A stretch of DNA of 64,000 nucleotides from an uncultured Thalassolituus sp. (GTDB lineage Bacteria > Pseudomonadota > Gammaproteobacteria > Pseudomonadales > Oceanobacteraceae), in the NCBI RefSeq assembly GCF_950066645.1, contig NZ_CATMFB010000009.1, positions 1 to 64,000 on the forward strand. Direction: 5' to 3'. Positions within the stretch are counted from its first letter, which is position 1. Every line of letters begins with the position of its first letter. The notes under the pieces were generated by a model. The model made no database searches, was not told the origin of the DNA, and was given only the letters and a program-made list of their open reading frames with translations. A program made the position numbers and the translations under genes. Below, one piece after another: positions 20,991 to 32,245 of the stretch.

Positions 20991-23236
20991 GCCTCTGGCA
21001 CTTCGAGCGCAAGCTCGCCCTCAGTAACAACCACATCCACATCACCGCCCTTCGACAGATCTCCAAACAGAATTTTCTCTGCCAGTGGTTTCTTGATCTT
21101 ATCCTGAACGAGACGCGCCATTGGACGTGCACCCATTTTCTCATCGTAACCGTGCTCAGCCAGCCAGGAACGGGCTTCCTCAGTAACGTTCAGCAGCACA
21201 CCCTTGTCATCAAGCTGCCCCTGAAGTTCCGCCAGGAACTTATCGACAACATGCATGATAGTGTCGCGCTGCAGGGCGCCGAACTGAATAACAGCGTCCA
21301 GACGGTTACGGAACTCTGGGGTAAACAACCGCTTCAGCTCCTCAGCACCATCACTTGAGTGATCCTGCTGCGTAAAGCCAATGCTCGCGCGGGTCATCAC
21401 CGAGGCCCCGGCATTGGTTGTCATAATCAGAATCACATTACGGAAGTCCGTTTTGCGTCCGTTGTTATCCGTCAGCGTGCCGTGATCCATGACCTGCAAC
21501 AGAATATTGAAGACTTCCGGATGCGCTTTCTCGATCTCATCAAGCAGAAGCACACAATGCGGGGTCTTGTTCACTGCCTCGGTCAGCAGACCACCCTGGT
21601 CATAGCCAACATACCCCGGAGGCGCACCAATGAGGCGCGACACGGTATGGCGTTCCATGTACTCAGACATATCAAAACGCACCAGCTCCATACCCATCAC
21701 AGACGCGAGCTGACGGGTAACCTCCGTTTTGCCCACCCCGGTCGGTCCAGCAAACAGGAACGAGCCGATTGGCTTCTGCGGGTTACTGAGGCCAGCGCGG
21801 GACATCTTGATAGCAGTTGAGAGCGTCTGAATTGCCTCATTCTGGCCAAAGACAACCATGCCGAGCTTATCTTCAAGACCAAACAGCAACTCTTTGTCTG
21901 ATGCAGAGACAGATTTAGGTGGAATACGGGCAATCGCCGCAACCACTTCCTCAATCTCGGTCACCCCAATCGTCTTTTTACGACGACTTGGCGGAACCAT
22001 CTGCTGCAGAGCACCCACCTCATCAATCACGTCGATTGCCTTATCTGGCATATTGCGATCATTAATGTAGCGTTCAGCCAACTCAGCGGCTGCCTTGAGC
22101 GCCTTGTCGGTATAACGGACGTTGTGGTGTTCCTCAAAGCGGGGCTTCAGACCCTTGAGAATTTTGTAAGTATCCTCAACTGACGGTTCAGCCACATCAA
22201 TTTTCTGGAAGCGACGCGTAAGCGCACTGTCTTTCTCGAAAATGCCACGGAATTCTGTAAAGGTCGTTGAGCCAACACAGCGAATTTCGCCCGAACTGAG
22301 CAAGGGTTTAAGCAGATTACTGGCGTCCATCACCCCACCTGACGCCGCACCAGCACCAATAATGGTGTGAATTTCGTCAATAAAGAGAATGCCATGCGGT
22401 TGGCGCTTCAACTCCGCAAGCAAAGCCTTAAAGCGCTTCTCAAAATCACCCCGGTATTTGGTACCCGCAAGCAGTGCACCCATGTCCAGGCTATATACGA
22501 CCGCATCTGAAATCACATCCGGCACATCACCATCAATGATTCGCTTGGCGAGGCCCTCGACGATGGCGGTTTTACCCACCCCTGAGTCACCAACCAGCAG
22601 CGGGTTGTTCTTACGTCGACGTGCCAGAATCTGTACCAGCCGGCCAACTTCAAAATCCCGTCCGATGAGAGGGTCAATTTTCCCATCCCGGGCCAGCTTA
22701 TTCAGGTTAGTCGCATAGCCTTCAAGCGCAGACTTAGAGCCGCTCTCGGCTTCTTCATCCATCGATTCTGACATCTGGTCGCTACCCTCTTCCGGGCCAG
22801 CGACTTTGGAAATTCCGTGAGAGATGTAGTTAACAACATCGATGCGGGCAATGTTCTGCTGTTTCAGGAAATAGACCGCCTGGCTCTCCTGCTCGCTGAA
22901 AATGGCCACCAGGACGTTGGCGCCTGTCACTTCGCTTTTGCCGGAGGACTGTACGTGGAACACCGCCCTCTGGAGTACGCGCTGAAAGCCAAGTGTTGGT
23001 TGAGTTTCCCGGTCGGCATCAGCTTCCGGAATCAATGGCGTTGTAGCATCTACGAACTCGTCGAGTTCTTTACGCAGTCTGAGCATGTCGGCACCGCAGG
23101 CCTGCAATACCGCTGACGCTGCTTCATTGTCCAGCAGTGCCAATAGCAGGTGTTCCACGGTCATAAACTCATGACGCTTGGTACGAGCCTCCTTAAACGC
23201 ATCGTTCAGGGTTTGCTCGAGTTCTTTATTCAGCAT
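20978..23236 (-). CDS. clpA: ATP-dependent Clp protease ATP-binding subunit ClpA
   Basis: ClpA unfolds substrates and feeds them to ClpP; with ClpS it degrades N-degron proteins. The 752-residue protein has the N-domain that binds ClpS (residues 1-~145), an AAA+ module 1 with GDSGVGKTAIVEG, and module 2 with GPTGVGKTEVTRQ. The ClpP-docking loop reads IGF in ASIGFTQQDHSSD rather than the E. coli IGL. The C-terminus is slightly extended. clpS lies directly upstream on the same strand, 15 bases from its stop, so the pair is co-transcribed. Confidence 0.98.
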   Translation of the reverse strand: MLNKELEQTLNDAFKEARTKRHEFMTVEHLLLALLDNEAASAVLQACGADMLRLRKELDEFVDATTPLIPEADADRETQPTLGFQRVLQRAVFHVQSSGKSEVTGANVLVAIFSEQESQAVYFLKQQNIARIDVVNYISHGISKVAGPEEGSDQMSESMDEEAESGSKSALEGYATNLNKLARDGKIDPLIGRDFEVGRLVQILARRRKNNPLLVGDSGVGKTAIVEGLAKRIIDGDVPDVISDAVVYSLDMGALLAGTKYRGDFEKRFKALLAELKRQPHGILFIDEIHTIIGAGAASGGVMDASNLLKPLLSSGEIRCVGSTTFTEFRGIFEKDSALTRRFQKIDVAEPSVEDTYKILKGLKPRFEEHHNVRYTDKALKAAAELAERYINDRNMPDKAIDVIDEVGALQQMVPPSRRKKTIGVTEIEEVVAAIARIPPKSVSASDKELLFGLEDKLGMVVFGQNEAIQTLSTAIKMSRAGLSNPQKPIGSFLFAGPTGVGKTEVTRQLASVMGMELVRFDMSEYMERHTVSRLIGAPPGYVGYDQGGLLTEAVNKTPHCVLLLDEIEKAHPEVFNILLQVMDHGTLTDNNGRKTDFRNVILIMTTNAGASVMTRASIGFTQQDHSSDGAEELKRLFTPEFRNRLDAVIQFGALQRDTIMHVVDKFLAELQGQLDDKGVLLNVTEEARSWLAEHGYDEKMGARPMARLVQDKIKKPLAEKILFGDLSKGGDVDVVVTEGELALEVPEAVPA

Positions 23237-23251
23237 AACGCCTCCTGGTTA

Positions 23252-23602
23252 TCAGTCTTCTGCCGGGGCGATTTCACACATCAACGGATGCTGACAGTCC
23301 CTGGAGTATTGATTCACTATCGCCGCTTTAGTTTCCGCAATATCTTTTGTATAGATTGCGCAGACCGCACTGCCTTTAGTGTGAACTGTCAACATTATCT
23401 GCGTTGCCTGTTCAGAGGTTTTGTCGAAAAACTTCTGCAAAACCTCAACCACGAACTCCATCGGTGTGTAATCGTCATTCATCATCACAACGCTGTACAT
23501 TGAAGGCCGTTTCAGTTCCGGCAGAGACTCCTGAACGGCTGTATTCCCGTCTTCGTCGTGATGAGTGTCTTCACTACTTAATGTTAGTTGAGATTTGAAC
23601 AT
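23252..23602 (-). CDS. clpS: ATP-dependent Clp protease adaptor ClpS
   Basis: ClpS recognises N-terminal Leu, Phe, Tyr and Trp and delivers the protein to ClpA. The 116-residue protein has a flexible N-terminal tail and then the core [20 protein letters not shown], which carries the N-degron-binding Asn and Asp residues, and ends with a helical part. I chose the ATG at 23602 ([10 protein letters not shown]); the ORF extends 23 codons further upstream without family similarity. It is divergent from cspD, as in pseudomonads. Confidence 0.95.
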   Translation of the reverse strand: MFKSQLTLSSEDTHHDEDGNTAVQESLPELKRPSMYSVVMMNDDYTPMEFVVEVLQKFFDKTSEQATQIMLTVHTKGSAVCAIYTKDIAETKAAIVNQYSRDCQHPLMCEIAPAED

Positions 23603-23690
23603 GTTGCGCCTGAAGGAGTATGAGTTTGCAAAATTAGTCACATGATAACGCCCCTGCCTTCGTATAACCAATAAGTCGTATATGAGAGGC

Positions 23691-23719
23691 TTGACTGCCG
23701 AAAAGCCTGGGCGTAGTGT
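23691..23719 (+). promoter_or_regulatory. Probable cspD promoter
   Basis: TTGACT (23691-23696) and TAGTGT (23714-23719) are separated by 17 bases, about 70 bases upstream of the cspD start codon. This leaves a leader of roughly 65 bases, in which no clear cold-box is visible. Confidence 0.45.
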
Positions 23720-23790
23720 GGGTTTTCAGCCAGGATGGCGGGAGCCAAGAATTTCGCCATCGTTCATCGGGCTCTGTTAGGGAGGTGACT

Positions 23791-24042
23791 ATGAAAACAG
23801 GGAAAGTGAAATGGTTTAACAACGCAAAGGGGTATGGCTTTATTCTCGCCGATGACACGGCAGAAGACCTGTTTGCACACTACTCAATGATCGAAATGGA
23901 CGGTTACCGGACGCTCAAGGCCGGACAGACAGTTCAGTTTGACGTGAAACCCAGCGATAAGGGGCTCCACGCCATCAACATCAGATCCGTTGATGAACCG
24001 GTGCAGCAGACCTCTCGCAGCTCAGAGCTTGAAACAGCCTGA
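23791..24042 (+). CDS. cspD: Cold shock domain protein CspD
   Basis: CspD-type proteins bind single-stranded nucleic acids and, in E. coli, inhibit replication in stationary phase. The 83-residue protein has RNP1 (KGYGFI) and an RNP2 variant (DLFAHY in place of VFVHF). ATG 23791 is preceded by a strong AGGGAGGT. The position next to clpS and the length with a polar tail (QQTSRSSELETA) fit CspD rather than a general CspA. Confidence 0.92.
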   Translation: MKTGKVKWFNNAKGYGFILADDTAEDLFAHYSMIEMDGYRTLKAGQTVQFDVKPSDKGLHAINIRSVDEPVQQTSRSSELETA

Positions 24043-24052
24043 AGCGCCCATA

Positions 24053-24079
24053 AAAAAACCGCCACAAGGCGGTTTTTTT
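24053..24079. terminator. Bidirectional terminator between cspD and icd
   Basis: AAAAAACCGCC, loop ACAA and GGCGGTTTTTT give a strong stem with T-runs on both strands, serving cspD on the plus strand and icd on the minus strand. Confidence 0.92.
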
Positions 24080-24104
24080 ATTCAGAATTACTCTGACGCC
24101 CAAA

Positions 24105-26348
<2,244 letters not shown>

Positions 26349-26395
26349 CTATTGCTGTGTCGCTTGGGTCGGGGGCGTGAGGCTTTTGGCCAATC

Positions 26396-26443
26396 ACCGG
26401 GTCCGACACCGGTACCTGTGCACACTGTCTGTAAACAGTGCAC
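26396..26443. repeat. Inverted repeats upstream of icd
   Basis: ACCGG-N8-CCGGT (26396-26413) is followed by an imperfect dyad GTGCACACTGT / ACAGTGCAC (26418-26443). Both lie 70-115 bases upstream of the icd start codon, in the 222-base region shared with divergent rluE. They may be operator or leader structures; no known regulator site is recognised. Confidence 0.35.
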
Positions 26444-26487
26444 AATGTTACCGACGTTCAGTCGCGCCTTTTTGAATGGGCGCTAAT

Positions 26488-26504
26488 TTGTAGTTTTTCT
26501 ACAA
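26488..26504. promoter_or_regulatory. Perfect inverted repeat TTGTAG-N5-CTACAA upstream of rluE
   Basis: The dyad TTGTAGTTTTTCTACAA lies 46 bases before the rluE start. A degenerate copy (GTAGTTTTCTTAC, 26531-26543) follows immediately before the start codon. The shape resembles operators of GntR-family regulators, but which of icd or rluE it controls is not evident. Confidence 0.4.
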
Positions 26505-26549
26505 AAATTGCAAGCTAGACAAAAGAATAAGTAGTTTTCTTACAGGAAT

Positions 26550-27185
26550 ATGGCAAACCTCATCCTGCTCAACAAACCCTTTAATGTCCTCTGTCAGTTC
26601 ACCGACAACGAGGGACGTGACACGCTTGCTAACTATGTTACTACGCCTGGCTTTTATCCCGCCGGGCGCCTCGACTACGACTCGGAAGGCTTGTTGTTGC
26701 TGACCGATTCAGGCGAGCTTCAGACAAGGATAGCTGATCCTCAACATAAGATGGTCAAGACTTACTGGGTACAGGTAGAAGGATGCCCCTCCGAGGATGC
26801 ACTGCGCCAGCTTACGAACGGTGTCGTACTGAAAGACGGCCCGACCAGACCCGCCAAAGTTGCCATTATCGGACAGCCCGAGGTCTGGGAGCGCCATCCT
26901 CCGATACGCCAGCGCAAAAACGATGTAACGACATGGCTCGAAATCAGTATCAGTGAGGGGCGTAACCGACAGGTCCGCAGAATGACTGCACACATCGGAC
27001 ACCCAACATTGCGACTTATCCGAGCTGCAATAGGTAACTGGAAAATAAGCGATGTCCCGCAGCCCGGCGACCTCGTTCAGCTTTCAGTCAACCTTCCCGC
27101 GTCCACCCCAAAGTCCAGTCGTGGCCGCAGACCTCCTCACTCGCATAAACGCAAACCCCGGGGAAGCGCACACAGGCGGCGCTGA
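26550..27185 (+). CDS. rluE: 23S rRNA pseudouridine synthase RluE
   Basis: RluE converts U2457 of 23S rRNA to pseudouridine. The 211-residue protein is of the RsuA/RluB/E/F family with catalytic Asp D42 in PAGRLDYDSEGLLLLT and the RNRQVRRMTAHIGHPTLRLIR motif near 138-158. It lacks an N-terminal S4 domain, as expected for RluE. The C-terminal tail is rich in Arg, Lys and Pro. It lies divergent to icd, as in E. coli and pseudomonads. Confidence 0.94.
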   Translation: MANLILLNKPFNVLCQFTDNEGRDTLANYVTTPGFYPAGRLDYDSEGLLLLTDSGELQTRIADPQHKMVKTYWVQVEGCPSEDALRQLTNGVVLKDGPTRPAKVAIIGQPEVWERHPPIRQRKNDVTTWLEISISEGRNRQVRRMTAHIGHPTLRLIRAAIGNWKISDVPQPGDLVQLSVNLPASTPKSSRGRRPPHSHKRKPRGSAHRRR

Positions 27186-27243
27186 TTTGAGTCGGTATAA
27201 GCACTTCGGGTAAACTGCGCACCAATTTCAGGCAGGCTTATTT

Positions 27244-27693
27244 ATGACCGAACGTTGGACTCCACATGCGACTGTTGCCACCATCGTTTTCCAGAACGGG
27301 AAGTTTCTGATGGTTGAAGAACTGAGCGACGGCAACCCCGTGTTCAACCAGCCTGCTGGTCATATAGAAGCAGGCGAAACCGTCGAGCAGGCTGCCGTCA
27401 GAGAGACCCTTGAAGAAACCGGCTGGGAAGTCAGACCGACCGGCGTCCTGGGGCTCTATACGTATACCGCGCCATCGAACGGTATCACTTATCACCGCTA
27501 TTGCCTGGTTGCGGAGCCGATAAGGCACCGCCCAGATGCGCCACTGGATGAAGGCATTATCGGCCCGGCATGGATGTCTATCGAAGAGTTGCAAGCCTGC
27601 AACCGACTGCGAAGCGCGATGGTTCTCACTTGCGCACAAGACTTTCTCAGCAAGCAACATTATCCGCTTGAGCTGATAACCGAGCATCCCTAA
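27244..27693 (+). CDS. nudJ: Nudix hydrolase NudJ-like
   Basis: NudJ hydrolyses nucleoside di- and triphosphates and HMP-pyrophosphate. The 149-residue protein contains a complete Nudix box (GHIEAGETVEQAAVRETLEE followed by TGW) near residues 39-61. Its stop codon TAA touches the ATG of mnmA, the same nudJ-mnmA-hflD order as in E. coli. Confidence 0.93.
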   Translation: MTERWTPHATVATIVFQNGKFLMVEELSDGNPVFNQPAGHIEAGETVEQAAVRETLEETGWEVRPTGVLGLYTYTAPSNGITYHRYCLVAEPIRHRPDAPLDEGIIGPAWMSIEELQACNRLRSAMVLTCAQDFLSKQHYPLELITEHP

Positions 27694-28791
27694 ATGAAAG
27701 ACCCAGCAAACACCAAAGTAATCGTCGGCATGTCCGGCGGTGTCGATTCTTCAGTATCTGCGTATCTGCTGATGCAGCAGGGGTATCAGGTTGAAGGCCT
27801 GTTTATGAAGAACTGGGACGAAGACGACGGCACAGAATACTGTACCGCCAAAGAGGATCTGGCTGACGCCCAGCAGGTCTGCGACACCCTGGGAATCCAC
27901 CTGCACCAGGCAAACTTTGCTGCAGAGTACTGGGATAACGTCTTCGAGCACTTTCTGGAAGAGTATAAGGCCGGCCGCACGCCCAACCCGGATATCCTGT
28001 GTAACCGGGAGATTAAGTTCAAGGCCTTCCTGGAATACGCAAAGATCCTCGGAGCCGACCTGATCGCCACCGGGCATTATGTCCGCCGTGGCGAGCGGGA
28101 AGGCAAAACAGTGCTGCTCAAGGGTCTGGACGCAAACAAGGATCAGAGCTACTTCCTACACGCCGTGGGCAGCGATGAAATTGCGATGACTCTCTTTCCG
28201 GTCGGTGAGCTGGAAAAACCGGAGGTCCGCCGCATCGCAGAAGCCAACAATCTGGTGACAGCCGACAAAAAAGATTCAACCGGAATCTGCTTTATCGGCG
28301 AGCGTCGCTTTAAAGACTTCCTCCAGCAGTATCTGCCCGCGCAGCCCGGAAGGATTGAAACCCCGGAAGGCGTGGATATCGGCGAGCACAGCGGCCTTAT
28401 GTACCACACCCTTGGGCAGCGGCAGGGGTTAGGCATCGGCGGCCTGAAAGATTATCCGGACGCGCCGTGGTTCGTTGCAGATAAAGACCTGGAAAGGAAT
28501 GTATTGATTGCCGTTCAGGGCAAGAACCACCCTCTCCTGTTCCGGGACTGGCTGACCACCTCTCAGGTGTTCTGGGTTAACGAAGAGCCTGAACTGCCCT
28601 TGAAAGCAAAAGCCAAAGTCAGATACCGCCAGGACGACCAGGCGTGCACCATTGAAAAAAGCGGGGACGGATACCGGGTGGTATTCGACAATCCGCAAAG
28701 AGCAGTCACTCCGGGACAGTCCGTTGTTTTTTACAGCGATGACCTGTGCCTGGGCGGCGGCGTGATCGAAACAACAGGTAATAACAAATGA
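27694..28791 (+). CDS. mnmA: tRNA 2-thiouridylase MnmA
   Basis: MnmA puts sulfur on C2 of U34 in tRNA-Lys, -Glu and -Gln, using ATP and sulfur delivered by TusE. The 365-residue protein has the PP-loop SGGVDSS near residue 14 and the two catalytic cysteines C103 ([11 protein letters not shown]) and C199 ([11 protein letters not shown]). Its stop overlaps the hflD start (ATGA). Its sulfur donors TusBCD and TusE are encoded in the same window. Confidence 0.98.
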   Translation: MKDPANTKVIVGMSGGVDSSVSAYLLMQQGYQVEGLFMKNWDEDDGTEYCTAKEDLADAQQVCDTLGIHLHQANFAAEYWDNVFEHFLEEYKAGRTPNPDILCNREIKFKAFLEYAKILGADLIATGHYVRRGEREGKTVLLKGLDANKDQSYFLHAVGSDEIAMTLFPVGELEKPEVRRIAEANNLVTADKKDSTGICFIGERRFKDFLQQYLPAQPGRIETPEGVDIGEHSGLMYHTLGQRQGLGIGGLKDYPDAPWFVADKDLERNVLIAVQGKNHPLLFRDWLTTSQVFWVNEEPELPLKAKAKVRYRQDDQACTIEKSGDGYRVVFDNPQRAVTPGQSVVFYSDDLCLGGGVIETTGNNK

Positions 28792-29414
28792 GACCACGCG
28801 CAGAACAGCAGGCCATCGCATTAGCGGCCCTGTTTCAGGCAGCCACGCTCGTTGAAGAGCTGGCACGCACAGGCGAGTTACGCCAGGAAATGAGCACCCC
28901 CCTTATCAAGAGTCTGTTTGAGCAGGACCCGTCCTCCTTTGATGACATCTACGGCCCTCCTGCAGACAATCTGCGACTGGGACTCGAGCAGCTGCTGCTG
29001 GCCTGCCACCGCACCCCACGTGGCATTAACCCGGACGTTACCCGTTATGCACTGAGCCTCCTTCACCTTGAGCGCAAGCTGCAACGCTCGCCGGGGATGA
29101 TGGATGCCCTTGGCACTGGCATCAATCAGGCCTCGCGCCAGGCGATGCATTTCTCAGAGAATCATGAAAATACCCTGGCTGCGCTCGCCGATCTGTATAA
29201 ACAGACCCTGAGCCAGCTAAGCTTCCGCATCCGCGTGACCGGCAATCCTACCCATCTGCAGAGCAATAAGACCGCAGACAAAGTCAGGACCCTGCTGCTG
29301 GCTGGCATCCGCGCAGCAATACTCTGGCGTCAGGTCGGCGGACGACGGTGGCAATTGCTGATCAGCCGTAAACGCTATGGACAGGTCTGCGACCACCTGC
29401 TGAGCCAGCGCTGA
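28788..29414 (+). CDS. hflD: High frequency lysogenization protein HflD
   Basis: HflD is a peripheral membrane protein known in E. coli to bind the lambda CII protein; its normal role is unclear. The 208-residue, largely helical protein has family stretches such as [21 protein letters not shown] near the start and [13 protein letters not shown] near 85. It is translationally coupled to mnmA. In E. coli purB follows; here dusA follows after 3 bases. Confidence 0.94.
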   Translation: MRPRAEQQAIALAALFQAATLVEELARTGELRQEMSTPLIKSLFEQDPSSFDDIYGPPADNLRLGLEQLLLACHRTPRGINPDVTRYALSLLHLERKLQRSPGMMDALGTGINQASRQAMHFSENHENTLAALADLYKQTLSQLSFRIRVTGNPTHLQSNKTADKVRTLLLAGIRAAILWRQVGGRRWQLLISRKRYGQVCDHLLSQR

Positions 29415-29417
29415 TCT

Positions 29418-30389
29418 ATGAAGACAATCAACCGCACCTTCTCGACCGCCCCCATGATGGACTGGAGCGACCGCCACTGCCGCTATTTCTGGCGACAGCT
29501 GACGCGCGACAGCCTTCTATACACAGAGATGGTCACCACCGGCGCCCTGATCCACGGTGATCGCGAGCGATTCCTCGCTTATCACGACGCAGAACACCCG
29601 ATAGCCCTGCAACTGGGGGGAAGCAACCCTGACGAGCTGGCGCAGTGCGCAAAATTTGCCGAAGAGTGGCACTACGACGAGGTAAATCTGAACGTCGGCT
29701 GCCCCAGCGACCGGGTACAGAACAATATGATCGGCGCCTGTCTGATGGCGCACCCTCAACTGGTCGCTGACTGCGTCAAGGCCATGCAGGATGCGACCTC
29801 GCTCGATGTCACGGTAAAACACCGGATTGGAATCGACGATCAGGACAGCTACGAAGAAATGCGCGATTTCGTTGGGACCGTCGCCGATACTGGCTGCAAA
29901 ACGTTTATTGTGCACGCCCGCAAAGCGATACTTTCGGGGCTTTCCCCGAAGGAAAACCGCGAAATTCCCCCACTTCGCTACGAGGATGTATTCCGCCTTA
30001 AGCGCGAGTTCCCCGGGTTGGAAATCATCATTAATGGAGGCATCACCACGCATGATCAGATTGCAGAACTGCTCACACAGGTCGACGGTGTCATGCTGGG
30101 ACGCGAGGCCTACCACAACCCCAGCATACTGATGGAAGCTGACCAGCGTTACTTCTCCAGTGACGCTCCCATTACTGGTAAGGGAGACGCCATCCGGTCA
30201 CTCTACCCGTACATTGAAACCCTCCTGGCAGAGGGTGCACCACTGCATTACGTCAGCCGTCACACACTGGGACTGTTTAATGGGGAAAGGGGCTCGCGCC
30301 TGTATCGCCGCCATCTGAGTGAAAATGCGTACAAGCGCGAATCGGGGACTGAGGTGATGGAGCAGGCCCTGGCTTACGTGGGGTACTGA
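29418..30389 (+). CDS. dusA: tRNA-dihydrouridine(20/20a) synthase DusA
   Basis: DusA is a flavoenzyme that reduces U20 and U20a in the tRNA D-loop. The 323-residue protein is a TIM barrel with the start FSTAPMMDWSDRHCRYFWR, the catalytic cysteine C95 in NVGCPSDRVQ, and the FMN phosphate-binding stretch INGGITTHDQ. The wing-region lysine and the HARKAILSGLSPKENREIPPL segment are typical of DusA rather than DusB or DusC. Confidence 0.96.
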   Translation: MKTINRTFSTAPMMDWSDRHCRYFWRQLTRDSLLYTEMVTTGALIHGDRERFLAYHDAEHPIALQLGGSNPDELAQCAKFAEEWHYDEVNLNVGCPSDRVQNNMIGACLMAHPQLVADCVKAMQDATSLDVTVKHRIGIDDQDSYEEMRDFVGTVADTGCKTFIVHARKAILSGLSPKENREIPPLRYEDVFRLKREFPGLEIIINGGITTHDQIAELLTQVDGVMLGREAYHNPSILMEADQRYFSSDAPITGKGDAIRSLYPYIETLLAEGAPLHYVSRHTLGLFNGERGSRLYRRHLSENAYKRESGTEVMEQALAYVGY

Positions 30390-30399
30390 TCACCCCACG
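30377..30399. terminator. GC-rich hairpin at the dusA/rhodanese convergent junction
   Basis: CGTGGGGT, loop ACTGATC and ACCCCACG form a perfect 8-base-pair stem covering the last codons of dusA. There is no T-run on either strand. Confidence 0.4.
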
Positions 30400-30403
30400 A
30401 TGA

Positions 30404-30727
30404 TTACATCGGCTGAGTGTTGGCGTACTTAGTTTCGGCCTCAGCCAGACTTCCCAGATTAGAGACATGGCTGTAGCCCAGGGACTCCAGAGCTGCCTTT
30501 GCTTTTCCTGCACGATTCCCCGAACGACAATAGAGATAAATCGGCGTCGATTTGTCTGCCACAATCGCCGGTACCTTATCGCCAACTTCACCGTGCGGAA
30601 TGTTCAGGGCCCCTTCGACGTGACCTCCTGAAAACTCCTGGGCGGTCCGCACATCGATCCAGACCGGTTCTGCGGCATAAACAACTGCCGCAAAAGCCCA
30701 CAGCAGAATTGCAGTAATCGCTTTCAT
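30404..30727 (-). CDS. Periplasmic rhodanese-like sulfurtransferase (PspE-like)
   Basis: Single-domain rhodaneses transfer sulfane sulfur through an active-site cysteine. This 107-residue protein has a Sec signal peptide (MKAITAILLWAFAAVVYA, cleaved before AEPVWIDVR), so it works in the periplasm, and the active-site loop C67-RSGNR in YLYCRSGNRAG. I prefer the ATG at 30727; an in-frame ATG lies four codons upstream. It resembles E. coli PspE and GlpE. It is divergent from tal. Confidence 0.9.
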   Translation of the reverse strand: MKAITAILLWAFAAVVYAAEPVWIDVRTAQEFSGGHVEGALNIPHGEVGDKVPAIVADKSTPIYLYCRSGNRAGKAKAALESLGYSHVSNLGSLAEAETKYANTQPM

Positions 30728-30783
30728 TATTTTCTCCAACTATTTGTTGTGTATGAAAATTTAAATGCCGGAGAGCCACGACT

Positions 30784-30829
30784 GTCAATTGACCTTAATA
30801 CCGACATGCGAGACTCTAACATAGTAGAG
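30784..30829. promoter_or_regulatory. Two short dyads upstream of tal
   Basis: GTCAATTGAC (30784-30793, perfect palindrome) and CTCTA-N6-TAGAG (30814-30829) lie in the 133-base region between the rhodanese gene and tal, 30-75 bases before the tal start. They could be operator sites, but no regulator is recognised. Confidence 0.3.
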
Positions 30830-30860
30830 ATTCATGATATATCTGAACTGGAATATAGCA

Positions 30861-31811
30861 ATGAGCAAACTGGAAGCACTCCGGAAAATGACGATTGTTG
30901 TCGCAGATACCGGAGACATTGAGGCGATACGCGCCCACAAGCCCGTTGACGCAACGACGAACCCCTCTCTCATACTCAAGGCAGCGTCACTGGAATCCAG
31001 CAGACCTTTGCTGGAAAAGGCCGCAGAGTGGGCACGCTCTGCAGACAATGGCGATGACCTCATCACCAACGCCTGTGACTATCTGGCAGTAAGCATCGGG
31101 CGGGAAATTCTGCAGATCATTCCCGGGCTGATCTCAACTGAAGTCGACGCCCGGCTCTCCTTTGATACGCAGGCGACGATCAGCAAAGCAAAGAAAATCA
31201 TTGCCATGTATGAAGACGCTGGTGTCAGTCGTGACCGTGTTCTTATTAAGATCGCCTCCACCTGGGAAGGCATTCAAGCAGCACGGATGCTCGAGCAGGA
31301 AGGCATCCATTGTAACCTGACACTGCTGTTTAATTTCCATCAGGCCGTCGCCTGTGCAGAAGCCGGGGCAACCCTGATTTCCCCTTTTGTTGGGCGCATT
31401 CTCGATTGGTACAAAGCCAACCAGCCGGGTGAAGACTTCACCGGCGCGAACGATCCGGGCGTGCAGTCGGTCAGCCGCATATACAACTACTACAAGACCT
31501 ATGGTTACAAAACCGTGGTCATGGGCGCCAGTTTCCGCAGCACGGATGAGGTTGAGCACCTTGCTGGTTGCGATAAGCTCACCATCAGCCCTGACATCCT
31601 TGCAAAGCTTGACAGTGATGCAGCGGAACTTCCGCAGCGATTGGCAGCCTCAGAAGCTCATACCAATGACGAACGGATTACTGTGAACGAAGCAAGCTTC
31701 CGCTGGGCAATGAATGAAGATCCGATGGCTACCGAAAAACTGGCCGACGGTATACGTCGGTTTGCGGCTGACCAGCGCCTGCTCGAACAACAGCTCGGAG
31801 AGCTGCTTTGA
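30861..31811 (+). CDS. tal: Transaldolase
   Basis: Transaldolase moves a dihydroxyacetone unit between sugar phosphates in the non-oxidative pentose phosphate pathway. The 316-residue protein belongs to the classical TalA/TalB type, with the start [19 protein letters not shown], the Schiff-base lysine K130 in [12 protein letters not shown] and the [11 protein letters not shown] strand. I chose the ATG at 30861 over one 27 bases upstream. The next gene starts with TTG overlapping its stop (TTGA). Confidence 0.97.
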   Translation: MSKLEALRKMTIVVADTGDIEAIRAHKPVDATTNPSLILKAASLESSRPLLEKAAEWARSADNGDDLITNACDYLAVSIGREILQIIPGLISTEVDARLSFDTQATISKAKKIIAMYEDAGVSRDRVLIKIASTWEGIQAARMLEQEGIHCNLTLLFNFHQAVACAEAGATLISPFVGRILDWYKANQPGEDFTGANDPGVQSVSRIYNYYKTYGYKTVVMGASFRSTDEVEHLAGCDKLTISPDILAKLDSDAAELPQRLAASEAHTNDERITVNEASFRWAMNEDPMATEKLADGIRRFAADQRLLEQQLGELL

Positions 31812-32245
31812 TCCGTCAGTTTCTCGAACGCTTGATGGCGCCCGCAGAGGCGCCCCGCCCGGCGCCTGACGTTAATCTGGCAGCCGCGGTGTTGCTGATC
31901 GAGGTGATGAAATCAGATCACGACATTGCTCCGGTTGAGCAGGAAGCGCTCAGCAGCGCTATTACTGAACTTACCGGAATGACAACTACCGAGGCTGCCG
32001 GGCTCGTGGCTGATGCAATGACGCAATCTGCCGCTGCGAACGACCTGTTCCGCTTTACTGAAGCGATACACGCAAGCTGGAGCGACAAAGAAAAGTCTCA
32101 GTTACTGATCTCGCTCTGGCGGGTTGCATACGCTGATAACAACCTTGATAAATACGAAGAGCATCTGATCCGCCGCATCTCAGACCTGCTCTACGTTCCG
32201 CACAGTGAGTTTATCCGTACGAAGCTGATTGCCCGTGATCAGTGA
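31808..32245 (+). CDS. TerB-family protein
   Basis: The 145-residue helical protein has the TerB-like fold pattern: an N-terminal [22 protein letters not shown], a central acidic helix, and [29 protein letters not shown] near residues 100-130, where the D.. and E..+ residues match the metal-binding half of TerB proteins. Such small TerB-like proteins are widespread in gammaproteobacteria and are not by themselves evidence of tellurite resistance. It is translationally coupled to tal (TTG start) and overlaps tus. Confidence 0.8.
   Translation: MIRQFLERLMAPAEAPRPAPDVNLAAAVLLIEVMKSDHDIAPVEQEALSSAITELTGMTTTEAAGLVADAMTQSAAANDLFRFTEAIHASWSDKEKSQLLISLWRVAYADNNLDKYEEHLIRRISDLLYVPHSEFIRTKLIARDQ

Noticed and set aside
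22824-22848. Ter-like sequence (minus strand ATGTTGTTAACTAC) inside clpA
   Set aside because: It carries an extra base compared with the Ter core and encodes a conserved ClpA stretch (IDVVNYISHG).
31308-31322. TTGTAAC motif in tal, 0.9 kb upstream of tus
   Set aside because: Only seven bases match the Ter core and they encode conserved transaldolase residues (HCNLTLL).
31808-32245. Tellurite resistance operon
   Set aside because: Only a TerB-like single-domain gene is present; the other ter genes are absent.
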